Assembly: GCF_014647875.1 (NCBI RefSeq)
Contig: NZ_BMQA01000013.1
Span: forward strand, 1 to 64,000
Origin: Streptomyces brasiliensis
GTDB taxonomy: Bacteria > Actinomycetota > Actinomycetes > Streptomycetales > Streptomycetaceae
Length of the DNA stretch: 64,000 nucleotides
Direction of reading: 5' to 3'
Shown here: positions 27,532 through 36,516 of the stretch, piece by piece
Position numbering within the stretch: position 1 is the stretch's first letter
Layout of the letters: each line of letters starts with the position of its first letter
Translations under genes and position numbers: made by a program
Notes under the pieces: generated by a model
Told to the model about the DNA's origin: nothing
The model's input: only the letters and a program-made list of their open reading frames with translations
The model's database searches: none

Positions 27532-28407
27532 TCAGCTCGCGCTCTGCCGCCCGATGCCGTCCAGCTCGGCGACGGCGTCGGCCGGCAGGACCAGACCGGC
27601 CGCCGCGATGTTCTCGCGCAGATGGTCCGGTGACGAGGTGCCCGGGATCAGCGTGATGTTCGGTGAGCGCTGCAGCAGCCAGGCCAGCGCGACCTGCTGC
27701 GGGGCGGCCTCCAGCCGGGCGGCGACCTTGGTCAGCGTCTCGGACTGCAGCGGGGTGAAGCCGCCGAGCGGGAAGTACGGAGTGAAGGCGATGTTCTGGG
27801 CCGCGGTGCTCTCGACCAGTGCGTCGTCCTGCCGGTTGGCCAGGTTGTAGAGGTTCTGCACGGTGACCACCGGCGCGATCGCCTGCGCCTCTTCGAGCTG
27901 CCGTGCGGAGACGGTGCTGAGCCCGAGGTGCTTGATCAGTCCTTGCTCCCGCAGCTCGGCCAGGGCGCCGAACTCGTCGGCGATCGACTCCTCGTTCGGG
28001 GCGTCCAGGTCGCCCAGCCGCAGATTGACCACGTCCAGGGTGTCCACACCGAGATTGCGCAGGTTGTCGTACACCTGCGCCTTCAGGTCCTCGGGGTGCC
28101 GGGAGAGGACCCAGCTGCCGTCCGCTCCGCGGCGCGCGCCGACCTTCGTCACGATGTGGACGCCGGACGGGTACGGGTGCAGGGCCTCCCTGATGATCTC
28201 GTTGACGACCGTGGGGCCGTAGAAGTCGGCGGTGTCGATCTGGGTGATGCCGGCCTCCACCACCGCGCGGACCACCGCGACAGCCCGGTCCCGGTCCTTG
28301 GGCGGACCGAAGACGTGCGGTCCGGCCAGCTGCATGGCGCCGTAGCCCATGCGGGTGAGAGCCAGGCCGTCGGCCGGGGTGATGGTTCCGCCGAGCGCTG
28401 CAGACAT
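27532..28407 (-). CDS. Aldo/keto reductase
   Basis: 291 aa NADPH-dependent (beta/alpha)8 oxidoreductase. The Asp and Tyr of the catalytic tetrad are in IDTADFYGP (about residues 55-63) and the Lys in IVTKVGARRG. The usual His position reads TLDVVNLRLGD, with Asn instead, as in a subset of actinobacterial members. PLGGFTP and LIPGTSSPDHL near the end form the cofactor site. ATG 28407 has GAGAGGT upstream. It is divergent from an XRE regulator gene across 159 nt and is probably controlled by it. The substrate is unknown. Confidence 0.9.
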   Translation of the reverse strand: MSAALGGTITPADGLALTRMGYGAMQLAGPHVFGPPKDRDRAVAVVRAVVEAGITQIDTADFYGPTVVNEIIREALHPYPSGVHIVTKVGARRGADGSWVLSRHPEDLKAQVYDNLRNLGVDTLDVVNLRLGDLDAPNEESIADEFGALAELREQGLIKHLGLSTVSARQLEEAQAIAPVVTVQNLYNLANRQDDALVESTAAQNIAFTPYFPLGGFTPLQSETLTKVAARLEAAPQQVALAWLLQRSPNITLIPGTSSPDHLRENIAAAGLVLPADAVAELDGIGRQSAS

Positions 28408-28566
28408 GTCGTACCTCTCGTGATGTGCGTTCCGCCGGGCCACCGGTGTGCCGGCCCGTGGTCGCTCTTCACCCTGCCCGCCACGGCAGCGCGGCGGCAG
28501 TGCCCCCGTGTTCCTGGGAGTGACACGGACACCCACTGCGGCACGGCCCGGCCGTACGGTGGGGGC

Positions 28567-29454
28567 ATGGACGCAACGAACGCGCTGGGGGAGTTCCTGC
28601 GCGCCCGCCGTGCCCTGGTCCGGCCGCAGGACGTGGGGCTGCCCGGCGGCGGGCTGCGCCGGGTGCCGGGACTGCGCCGCGAGGAGGTCGCGATGCTCTC
28701 CGGCATCAGTTCCGACTACTATCTGCGCCTCGAGCAGGGCCGCGACCGCAAACCCTCCGTCCAGGTGCTGGAGGCCATCGCCCGTGTGCTGCGCCTGGAC
28801 GACGACGCCACCGCCTATCTCGTCGGCCTCGCCCAGGAACGGCCCGTCGACGTACGGCACCCGGCCCGCACCCGCTCACCGAGCCGCTCCGAGCAGGTAC
28901 CGGCGAGCGTCCTCCAGCTGATCGACGGCTGGCCGCGCAACCCCGCCTATGTGCAGAACCGCTACACGGACGTGCTGGGGGCCAACGCCCTGGCCAAGGC
29001 ACTCACCCCGAACTACGCGCCCGGTGTCAACGTGCTGCGGGCCGTCTTCCTCGACCCGGCCGAACGGGCCCAGCGACGGGACTGGGAGGACCTCACCGAG
29101 GAGGGCGTCGCCGTGCTGCGCGCCTATGCCGGGCCCCACGCCGACGACCCCCGGCTGCGCGATCTCGTCGGTGACCTGTCGGTGCGCAGTGAACGCTTCC
29201 GCACACTGTGGGCCCGGCACGAGGTGCGGCCCTGGCGCGGACGGCTGAGCCATCTCACCCACCCGCAGGTCGGCGACCTCGACCTGTACTCGGACAAGTT
29301 CTCCATGGACGGCACCGACGGGCTCACGGTCGTCGTCTTCCACGCCGAGCCCGGCAGCCGCAGCGCCGAACTGCTGGACATCCTCGGCAGCCTCAGCGTG
29401 CCCGGCCACGACGACCGGGACACGCAGCAGGAGCAGCCGGTCGAGGAGCAGTAG
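28567..29454 (+). CDS. XRE regulator with MmyB-like ligand domain
   Basis: 295 aa. The N-terminal helix-turn-helix (REEVAMLSGISSDYYLRLEQGRD, about residues 38-60) is the form typical of the MmyB/XRE group. A C-terminal domain (about 110-275, LIDGWPRNPAYVQNRYTDVLGAN) resembles the MmyB PAS-like fatty-acid-binding domain. Such genes are very often divergent from a single reductase gene that they regulate, exactly as here. The ATG at 28567 overlaps no other gene. Its stop lies one base from the stop of the convergent second aldo/keto reductase. Confidence 0.9.
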   Translation: MDATNALGEFLRARRALVRPQDVGLPGGGLRRVPGLRREEVAMLSGISSDYYLRLEQGRDRKPSVQVLEAIARVLRLDDDATAYLVGLAQERPVDVRHPARTRSPSRSEQVPASVLQLIDGWPRNPAYVQNRYTDVLGANALAKALTPNYAPGVNVLRAVFLDPAERAQRRDWEDLTEEGVAVLRAYAGPHADDPRLRDLVGDLSVRSERFRTLWARHEVRPWRGRLSHLTHPQVGDLDLYSDKFSMDGTDGLTVVVFHAEPGSRSAELLDILGSLSVPGHDDRDTQQEQPVEEQ

Positions 29455-29455
29455 C

Positions 29456-30286
29456 TCAGAACTCCTCGTGCGTCCCGGGGTCACCGCCGAGGCGCCGGTG
29501 CGCGCGGTCCGCGACCACGTCCATCTGCGCGGGACCCAGCTCGAAGCCGAAGACGTCGAGGTTGGCGCGCTGCCGGCCGGGGTCGGCCGACTTCGGGATC
29601 GGCACGGCGCCCAGCTGCACGTGCCAGCGCAGCACCACCTGTGCGGGCGTCACCCCGAGCGCCTCGGCGATTCCGGCGATCTTGGGGTCGTTCAGCAGGA
29701 GCACGTCGCGGCCCAGCGGGCTCCAGCTCTCCGTGACGATGCCCTTGGCCGTGTGGAAGGCGCGCAGCTCGTCCTGCGGGAACAGCGGGTGCAGCTCGAT
29801 CTGGTTGACGGACGGCAGGACGCCCGTCTCCTTCTCCAGTCGCTCGATGTGCTCCGGCGTGAAGTTGGAGACGCCGATGGAGCGCACGAGACCGTCCGCA
29901 CGCAGCTTGACCATCGCCTTCCAGGAGTCGACGTACTTGTCGACGCGGGGCAGCGGCCAGTGGATCAGATAGAGGTCCACGTACTCGAGGCCCAGCCGCT
30001 GCCGGGACTCCTCGAAGGACGCGAGGGTCTCCTCGTAACCGTGGTGGCGGCCCGGGAGCTTCGTGGTCACCACGATCTCCTCGCGGGGGACGTCACCGGT
30101 CGCGATGCCCCGGCCGACGCCGGTCTCGTTGCGGTAGTTCGTCGCGGTGTCCAGGAGGCGGTAGCCGAGCCCGAGTGCGCCGCGTACGGCCTGCTCGGCC
30201 TGCGCGTCGTCCATGGGCCAGGTCCCCAGGCCGATGCCCGGGAGCCGCGTGCCGTCGTTGAGCGTGTGCGCCGGAATGCTGATCAC
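29456..30286 (-). CDS. Aldo/keto reductase (2,5-diketo-gluconate reductase type)
   Basis: 276 aa with the complete catalytic tetrad: Asp and Tyr in LLDTATNYRNE (about residues 44-54), Lys in VVTTKLPG and His in LYLIHWPLP. SIGVSNFTPEHIERL and PIPKSADPGRQRANLDVF are the substrate-loop and cofactor motifs of the AKR5 class. Cytosolic and NADPH-dependent. The GTG start at 30286 has GGGAAGG upstream. It is divergent from the TauD-like gene across 160 nt. It is not closely similar to the neighbouring reductase at 27532. Confidence 0.92.
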   Translation of the reverse strand: MISIPAHTLNDGTRLPGIGLGTWPMDDAQAEQAVRGALGLGYRLLDTATNYRNETGVGRGIATGDVPREEIVVTTKLPGRHHGYEETLASFEESRQRLGLEYVDLYLIHWPLPRVDKYVDSWKAMVKLRADGLVRSIGVSNFTPEHIERLEKETGVLPSVNQIELHPLFPQDELRAFHTAKGIVTESWSPLGRDVLLLNDPKIAGIAEALGVTPAQVVLRWHVQLGAVPIPKSADPGRQRANLDVFGFELGPAQMDVVADRAHRRLGGDPGTHEEF

Positions 30287-30446
30287 GTTGGGACCTTCCC
30301 TCGACTATGTCGTACCCCCAGCCTCCGTGATGGGACGCGTGATGATCAACCGGACCGCCGTCCCGTGCGGCAGGGCACCGTCGCCACGCCGCCGATTCGC
30401 TGACACGATCTCCCTGGAGCCGGTACGCACGACCATCGGAGCGGGC

Positions 30447-31421
30447 ATGACGACGGACAGGGGCACTACGGACCGCGCGGAGCGGATCACGGGGATCGAG
30501 GTGAGTCCGGTCGCGGGGCACATCGGCGCCGAGATCACGGGCGTCGACCTCGCCACGGACCTCGACGACGCGGTCGTCTCCCTGATCAGGGATGCGGTCC
30601 TGCGCTGGAAGGTGGTGTTCTTCCGCGGCCAGCACCTCGACCACGCCGGCCATGTCGGGTTCGCCCGCCGTTTCGGTGAGCCGGTCGTGCTCGGGCGGCG
30701 CGGCAGCGCCTCACCGCCGGAGGTCCCGGAGGTGGAGACGACCGCCGACCGGCTGGAACTCGGCGGCCGGTTCGGCATGGAGCACGAGGAGTGGCTGGCG
30801 CGGCGCCGGCCCACCCTGCTGCGCGGCTGGCACTGCGACCACGGCGCCCGGATCGACCCGCCCGCCGCGACGATCCTGCGCGCCGAGAGCGTTCCGCCCT
30901 ACGGCGGCGACACCACCTGGGCCAATCTGGCCGCCGCCTACACCGGACTGTCCGCGCCCGTCCGCGCGTTCGTGGACGGGCTGCGCGCCGAGCACCGGCT
31001 GGGCGTCGGTTATCAGTCCCGGCCCGGCGACGACGCGTACCTCCGCCATCTGCTGGGCCATCAGGTCGCGTCCGTGCACCCGTTGGTGCGTGTGCACCCC
31101 GAGACCGGCGAGCGCGTCCTCTTCGTCAACGGCTACTACGTCGAGCAGATCACGGACGTCTCCCGGCCGGAGAGCGCCGCGCTCCTGGAGATGCTCCTCG
31201 AACAGGCGGTACGGCCCGAGTACACGGTCCGGTTCCGCTGGGAGCCCGGCAGCGTGGCCTTCTGGGACAACCGGGCCACCATCCACCTGGCGCCCGGCGA
31301 CAACGCCCATCTCGGCTTCCCGCGGATCATGCACCGGGTGATGCTCGCGGGTGACGTGCCGGTGGGTGTGGACGGCCGACCGTCCACACCGGTCACCGGC
31401 ACGGAGCCGGGCCGCTGGTGA
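30447..31421 (+). CDS. TauD/TfdA-family Fe(II)/2-oxoglutarate dioxygenase
   Basis: 324 aa. The iron-binding His-x-Asp is in RGWHCDHGARIDPP (about residues 126-139), the distal His in DNRATIHLAPGD (about 273-284) and the 2-oxoglutarate-binding Arg shortly after (FPRIMHRVML). PYGGDTTWANLAAAYTGLS is highly typical of the TauD group. Substrates of this family include taurine, alkyl sulfates and phenoxyacetates, with sulfur scavenging as a common role. No sulfonate transporter is adjacent; the next gene, convergent, is an LLM flavoprotein, a class that also includes sulfonate monooxygenases. This pairing is only suggestive. Confidence 0.9.
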   Translation: MTTDRGTTDRAERITGIEVSPVAGHIGAEITGVDLATDLDDAVVSLIRDAVLRWKVVFFRGQHLDHAGHVGFARRFGEPVVLGRRGSASPPEVPEVETTADRLELGGRFGMEHEEWLARRRPTLLRGWHCDHGARIDPPAATILRAESVPPYGGDTTWANLAAAYTGLSAPVRAFVDGLRAEHRLGVGYQSRPGDDAYLRHLLGHQVASVHPLVRVHPETGERVLFVNGYYVEQITDVSRPESAALLEMLLEQAVRPEYTVRFRWEPGSVAFWDNRATIHLAPGDNAHLGFPRIMHRVMLAGDVPVGVDGRPSTPVTGTEPGRW

Positions 31422-31422
31422 G

Positions 31423-32493
31423 TCAGGAGGCCCGGGGCGACCAGCCCAGCGCCGGGCCGAGCCGCGTCGCCAGGTCGGTGAGGATCTGTACGTAGTCCTC
31501 GTGCTCGAAGGTGAACGGCAGCGCGAACGCCACCTCGTCCACCTCGCGGAACCCGGCGTGGGCGTGCAGCCGTTCGGCGATCTCCGTCGAGGTGGCGACG
31601 ATGTCCGGCGCGAACAGCAGCCGCGCCGGACCCTGCGGGGACGCGGTGCGCGGCAGCCGCTTCGCCGCGTACGCCTCGTACTTGGCGCGCTGCTCAGGCG
31701 AGGCGGAGTCGGTGGGGATCACGACCAGGCCCTGGGAGACGCGGGCCGCGGCACTGTCCGGGTGAGCGGCGCGGAACGCACGGATGTGGGACCGCTGGAT
31801 CTCCGCGAAGTCCCACGGCCTCTCCTCGCCCTCCGCCTTGACGACGCTGCTGGTCAGGAAGTTCATGCCGTGCTCGCCCGCCCAGCTCGCCGAACGCGCG
31901 CTGCCGCCGCCGTACCACAGCCGGCGCCCCAGGCCGGGCGAGTGCGGCTGCACGACGTCCGAGAACACCTCGAAGCCCTCGAGCCCGCTGAAGTCGGTCG
32001 CCGGCTTGCCGCGCACCAGGTCGAGCAGCCGCCGCACCCGTTCGTAGCTGAAGTCCTCCATGTCGCCGGTGTCCGGGTACAGGGCGTCCTTGACCTGGTC
32101 GTAGTGCATCGGCGGGCCGACGCTGATGCCCGGGTTCAGCCGGCCGCCGGACAGGATGTCGACGGTCGCCAGGTCCTCGGCGAGGCGCAGCGGGTTCTCC
32201 CAGCCCAACGGGATGACGGCGGTGCCGAGTTCGATGCGGCTGGTGCGCTGCGAGGCGGCGGCGAGGAGGGCGACGGGGGACGAGACGCCGTACTGCAGAT
32301 GACGGTGGCGCACCCACGCGCTGTCGAAGCCGAGCCGCTCGCCCAGCTCGATGATCTCCAGCGTGGACTCGTGGCCCGGGCGCGGGTCCGCCCCGTCGAA
32401 CAGGCCGATGGTGAGGAAGCCCAGCTTGCGCAGGGGACGTGAGGGGGACGGCACGGGCTCCTCCGGCGGTCGTACGCGAGTTCCACTTTTCAT
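31423..32493 (-). CDS. LLM class flavin-dependent monooxygenase
   Basis: 356 aa luciferase-like protein. LGFLTIGLFDGADPR near the N-terminus, SRIELGTAVIPLGWENPLRLAEDLATVDILSGGRL (about residues 85-120) and RLWYGGGSARSASWAGEHGMNF (about 185-206) are the standard barrel and flavin/phosphate features. It would use FMNH2 supplied by a reductase to oxygenate an organic substrate. The ATG at 32493 is the first start. It is separated by one base from the convergent TauD-like gene and shares its strand with the phosphoesterase gene 35 nt upstream. Confidence 0.88.
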   Translation of the reverse strand: MKSGTRVRPPEEPVPSPSRPLRKLGFLTIGLFDGADPRPGHESTLEIIELGERLGFDSAWVRHRHLQYGVSSPVALLAAASQRTSRIELGTAVIPLGWENPLRLAEDLATVDILSGGRLNPGISVGPPMHYDQVKDALYPDTGDMEDFSYERVRRLLDLVRGKPATDFSGLEGFEVFSDVVQPHSPGLGRRLWYGGGSARSASWAGEHGMNFLTSSVVKAEGEERPWDFAEIQRSHIRAFRAAHPDSAAARVSQGLVVIPTDSASPEQRAKYEAYAAKRLPRTASPQGPARLLFAPDIVATSTEIAERLHAHAGFREVDEVAFALPFTFEHEDYVQILTDLATRLGPALGWSPRAS

Positions 32494-32528
32494 CCCGATT
32501 GTCGCAGGCCGACGTTGCGGGCGTGTGA

Positions 32529-34031
32529 TCAGTTCAGCGGGATGGCGATCTCGTCCTCGACCGGCGGGTCCATCTCCTGCGCGCGGTTGCCCGTCGCCGC
32601 GAAGCAGCGCAGCCGAACCGACTCCGTCGTGACGTCGAGGCGCAGGAAGCACTTGAAGAAGGGCGGGCTGTAGGTCGCCGAACCCGGCGAGAAGAGCTGC
32701 GTGTAGATCTTCCGCACGGGCAGCCGGAACCGGGAGGTACGGTCCGGGCGTCCACCGGCGCCGAGCAGGGTCGCGACCAGGCGGGTGCGCCGGGTGACCC
32801 GGGCGTCCGCTCCCGGCGCGCGCCCGGTCCTGATGCCCAGCCGCTCCGCGATCACCGCTGTCGCCTCGGCCTCGGTGAGCGTGAAGAAGCGGCGCAGCCG
32901 CAGCCGGCGGCCGTAGAGCCTGCTGTAGAACGCCAGGGAATCGCCGCGCAGCGGATAGCAGCGGAAGTCGTCCTCCTCGACACCGGCGACCGACACGCGG
33001 GGGATGGTGTGGGTGGCGTGCATGAAGGCTCCGCCGCCGCCCGAGACCACGTACTGGATGGTGCGGCCGGCCACGTCGACGGGATAGCGCTGGTAGTTGT
33101 GGATGTCGCCGCCTATCGCCGCCACGTAGTGGTGGGCCGGATCGCGCACGACGTCGTCGACCGTGCCGCCGCCCTCGATCGCGCAGGGGTGGTGCTCGCC
33201 GTCCACGTACAGCGGGGAGCCGGTGACGAGGATCTTCGGGCGCGGCCCCTGGGACACCTCCCGTAGCCACGCGCCCTGTTCGGCGTCGATCGTGCCGAGC
33301 AGCCCGGTGTCGATCCCTATGATCCGCACCGGCCCGGCATCGATCGCCCAGTACGGCCCTGGCTGGACTGCCTGTTGCTCCGGCGCCGACCGCAATTCCC
33401 GTGCGTCGGCGAGCCGTTGCTCGTCCGTCGGCCGGGGTGCGTGCCAGAGCAGGGACTGCCACCAACTCCAGCTCAGCGGGCGGGGCTTGGGCGCGGGATC
33501 GAGCGGCGGTGTGTCGGCGCAGAAGACGCGCATGAACCCGCCGAGGTCCTCGTACCAGTCGTGGTTGCCGGGTATCGCGTAGATCGGCGCCCGGTAGTCC
33601 TGGTAGGGCCGGAAGAACTTGGTGCCGTAGTCGTCGGTACTGCCGACGGGATAGATGACATCGCTTGCGATGACGGCAAAGCTCGTGCCCTGACTCGCCT
33701 TCAGAAAGCCGGGGACGACGGCGTACTGGGAGTCGTCACCCTCTCCGGTGTCGCCGACGACCATGAAGGAGAAGCGGTCCGGGTCGTCACGCCGGATCAC
33801 CTTGTCGACGGGTGCTCCGGCGGCGGTCCGCCGCGCCACCCAGCGGCTGCGGGTACGGCCCGTCGGATCGCCGAACCAGGACGCCAGCACACCGTTGCGG
33901 GCGGCCCACAGCGTCCTTGGGCTGAGCCAGGACAGCTTCTCGACGTGGTCAGGCATCAACTGCCGGTATCCGCCCGGTTCGGCGGCGCCCCAACCGGCGC
34001 CCGCCGCGGAATCGCGTGAGGAGTCAGACAC
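32529..34031 (-). CDS. Metallophosphoesterase
   Basis: 500 aa calcineurin-like phosphoesterase. Metal-binding motifs appear in order: MVVGDTGEGDDSQ (about residues 90-102), IPGNHDWYEDLGGF (about 152-165) and AIGGDIHNYQRYPVD (about 305-319). A C-terminal domain of about 130 aa (LTEAEATAVIAERLG, then a beta-rich end) is unassigned. No signal peptide is visible, so it is probably cytosolic. The GTG at 34031 has only a weak Shine-Dalgarno, and downstream starts are possible. The substrate is unknown; the long C-terminal extension distinguishes it from small cAMP phosphodiesterases. Confidence 0.85.
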   Translation of the reverse strand: MSDSSRDSAAGAGWGAAEPGGYRQLMPDHVEKLSWLSPRTLWAARNGVLASWFGDPTGRTRSRWVARRTAAGAPVDKVIRRDDPDRFSFMVVGDTGEGDDSQYAVVPGFLKASQGTSFAVIASDVIYPVGSTDDYGTKFFRPYQDYRAPIYAIPGNHDWYEDLGGFMRVFCADTPPLDPAPKPRPLSWSWWQSLLWHAPRPTDEQRLADARELRSAPEQQAVQPGPYWAIDAGPVRIIGIDTGLLGTIDAEQGAWLREVSQGPRPKILVTGSPLYVDGEHHPCAIEGGGTVDDVVRDPAHHYVAAIGGDIHNYQRYPVDVAGRTIQYVVSGGGGAFMHATHTIPRVSVAGVEEDDFRCYPLRGDSLAFYSRLYGRRLRLRRFFTLTEAEATAVIAERLGIRTGRAPGADARVTRRTRLVATLLGAGGRPDRTSRFRLPVRKIYTQLFSPGSATYSPPFFKCFLRLDVTTESVRLRCFAATGNRAQEMDPPVEDEIAIPLN

Positions 34032-34226
34032 CGGGGAACCGTAGCAATGATCAACCGGATGCCGGTCAACGGGTCTCCCTGGAACGGGAGATCACGCGGT
34101 CACCAGGTCAGAGTTGTCGTTTCACGGCGCGATGATCTGAACGGCGCTCATCCAGCCGTGGCTCTCGAGCCGAGCTCCTAATCGAACATGCGTGTGAAAT
34201 TGAGCGGCGAGGGAAAGCTGCCGTAC

Positions 34227-36287
34227 GTGTCCACCACCTCCCTCCCCGCCCAACTGGTCCGCACCGCATGCTTCACCCGCGGCGTCCCCGGCCACTTCAC
34301 CGTCACGCCCGACGGCGCCACCGTCCTGTTCCTGCGCGGGCGCACGGGCGACGACCCCGCACCCTGTCTCTGGGCACTGGATCTGAACTCCGGGACGGAG
34401 CGACTGCTGGCCGATCGGGCGAGGCTGCTCGGCGCCGTTCCTCGACCGCGGGGGATCGAGCACTACGCGACGGACCGTGCCGTCGGCCGGGTCGCCTTCG
34501 CCCTGGCCGGTGCCCTGTGGACGGTGGGGCTCGACGGCCGTGACCCCGTCCGGCTGTCCGCCCGGCGCCCGGTGTCCGACCCGTGCCCCGATCCCACCGG
34601 CAGGTACGTCGCGTACGTCTGCCGAGGGACCCTGCGCGTGATCGGAACGGACGGCACCGAGGACCGTACGATCGCCGAACCGGACGCCGACGACGTCGAG
34701 TTCGGGGTCGCGGCGCACACGGCCGTCACCGCGTCGGACGGACGGGCGCGCGGACACTGGTGGTCACCGGACGGCACGGTCCTGCTGGTCGCCCGCACCG
34801 ATGCCGCGCGCGTCCGGCGGTGGCACCTCGCCGATCCCTCCGCCCCGGGCACTGCGCCCCGCACCCTGCGGTACGCCGCCGCCGGCACGCCCAACCTCGA
34901 CGTGTCCCTTCAACTCGCCACGTCCGACGGCACGTTCACCCCGGTCCACTGGGACCGCGACCGGTTCGAGTACCTCGTCGGCGCCGACTGGGACGAGCGC
35001 GGCCCGCTCGCGGTCGTACAGTCCCGCGACCAGCGCACCGTCCGCCTCCTCGGCATCGACCCGGCCGACGGACGCACCACGGTGCTGCACGAGCAACGGG
35101 ACGCCCGCTGGGTGCAGTTGATCCCGGGACTGCCGGCCCGTACCTCCTGCGGGGCACTGCTCGCCCACGCCGACCGGCACGGAACCCGGCATCTGACGGT
35201 GGACGGTACGCCGGTCACCCCCGTCGGGCTCCACCTGCGGGCGGTGCTCGGTGTCGACGGGAACGACGTGCTGTTCGCCGCGTCCGACGAGCCGACCGAG
35301 ACCCACCTCTGGAGCTGGCGCCGGGGGAGTGGCGTCCGGCGGCTGAGTTCGGGGGCCGGTGTGCACTCGGGCGTGGCGCGCGGCGGCACCCTGGTTCGAG
35401 TCACCCAGGACAGGAACGGGCCGGGCGGCCGGACCGTCGTCCTGCGCGACGGGCGGTCCGGCGCCGTCCCGCTCGCCTCACACGCCGAACGCCCCACGCT
35501 CGACCTCCACGTCACCCCTTTCGTTCTCGGCCCGACCGAGTTGCGCGCCCGTCTTCATCTGCCCTCGTGGTACGACCCGGACGACGCACCAGTGCCGGTG
35601 CTGCTCGACCCGTACGGTGGGGCGGCGCGTCAACGGGTCACCGCCGCCCACGACTGGAGGTCGCTGGTGTCGCAGTGGTTCGCCGAGCAGGGGTTCGCGG
35701 TGCTCGTCGCCGACGGCCGGGGCACACCGGGACGTGGACCGGACTGGGAACGGGCGGTCCACGGCGACCTGTTCGGGCCCGTGCTCGACGACCAGGTGAC
35801 CGCGCTGCACGAGACGGCCCGTCGTCACCCCGGCCTCGACCTCGGCCGGGTCGGCATCCGTGGCTGGTCGTTCAGCGGCTCGCTCGCAGCCCTGGCGGTG
35901 CTGCGCCGGCCGGACGTCTTCCACGCCGCCGTGGCCGGAGCCGGCGTCACCGACCAGCGGCTGTACCACGCCCACTGGCGGGAGCGGTTCCTCGGGCATC
36001 CCGACGTCTTCCCGGAGCGGTACGCCGCCTGCGACCTGCTCCGGGAAGCGCCCCGGCTGACCCGACCCCTGCTGCTCATCCACGGCCTGGCCGACACCAA
36101 CGTGCTGCCCGCCAACACCCTGCGCCTGTCGGACGCCTTGCTGGCCGCGGGCCGTCCGCACGAGGTGCTGCTCCTGCCCGCCACCGGCCACCAACCCCTC
36201 GGCACCACGCTCACCGAGAACCTGTTGCGGCACCAAGTGCTCTTCCTGCGCCGGAGTTTGGGGATGCCGACCGTCGGCACAGGGTGA
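34227..36287 (+). CDS. S9 family peptidase (dipeptidyl-peptidase IV-like)
   Basis: About 686 aa serine peptidase. An N-terminal beta-propeller (residues about 20-420, with repeats such as VSDPCPDPTGRYVAYV and GHWWSPDGTVLLVAR) is followed by an alpha/beta hydrolase. The nucleophile is in GIRGWSFSGSLAAL near 548, Asp in HGLADTNVLP near 628 and His in LPATGHQPLG near 658. The usual GWSYGG is GWSFSG here. No signal peptide is seen, so it probably acts in the cytosol on short peptides. GTG 34227 has GAGGGAAAG about 9 nt upstream; ATG 34188 in frame has no such signal. It is divergent from the phosphoesterase. Confidence 0.9.
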   Translation: MSTTSLPAQLVRTACFTRGVPGHFTVTPDGATVLFLRGRTGDDPAPCLWALDLNSGTERLLADRARLLGAVPRPRGIEHYATDRAVGRVAFALAGALWTVGLDGRDPVRLSARRPVSDPCPDPTGRYVAYVCRGTLRVIGTDGTEDRTIAEPDADDVEFGVAAHTAVTASDGRARGHWWSPDGTVLLVARTDAARVRRWHLADPSAPGTAPRTLRYAAAGTPNLDVSLQLATSDGTFTPVHWDRDRFEYLVGADWDERGPLAVVQSRDQRTVRLLGIDPADGRTTVLHEQRDARWVQLIPGLPARTSCGALLAHADRHGTRHLTVDGTPVTPVGLHLRAVLGVDGNDVLFAASDEPTETHLWSWRRGSGVRRLSSGAGVHSGVARGGTLVRVTQDRNGPGGRTVVLRDGRSGAVPLASHAERPTLDLHVTPFVLGPTELRARLHLPSWYDPDDAPVPVLLDPYGGAARQRVTAAHDWRSLVSQWFAEQGFAVLVADGRGTPGRGPDWERAVHGDLFGPVLDDQVTALHETARRHPGLDLGRVGIRGWSFSGSLAALAVLRRPDVFHAAVAGAGVTDQRLYHAHWRERFLGHPDVFPERYAACDLLREAPRLTRPLLLIHGLADTNVLPANTLRLSDALLAAGRPHEVLLLPATGHQPLGTTLTENLLRHQVLFLRRSLGMPTVGTG

Positions 36288-36516
36288 TCCGCAAACCCGG
36301 ATGCGGCCGGTCGTAGGGAAAACCCTTGAGTGTTACCGAGGGTACTGACATGGACGGGTCAACGCTGCCATTCTCCCCCCGACGCCCCGGCGGATGCGCC
36401 CCACGGTCCGCCGACGGGATCAAGCTCCCGCACAGCTCAGCTCTGACCGGACGGCACACCCGTCCGCCCGGTCTGTCACCGGCCGCGACCCGGCGGCCGC
36501 AGCAGGAGGAGTACGA

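Noticed and set aside
31423..33465. 680-codon minus-strand frame joining the LLM gene with upstream sequence
   Set aside because: Only the part from 32493 down has family motifs; the upstream extension is the out-of-frame shadow of the phosphoesterase gene.
35385..35412. CTGGTTCGAGTC resembling a tRNA T-arm
   Set aside because: No matching stem, no acceptor or anticodon arm, and it lies in frame inside the S9 peptidase gene.
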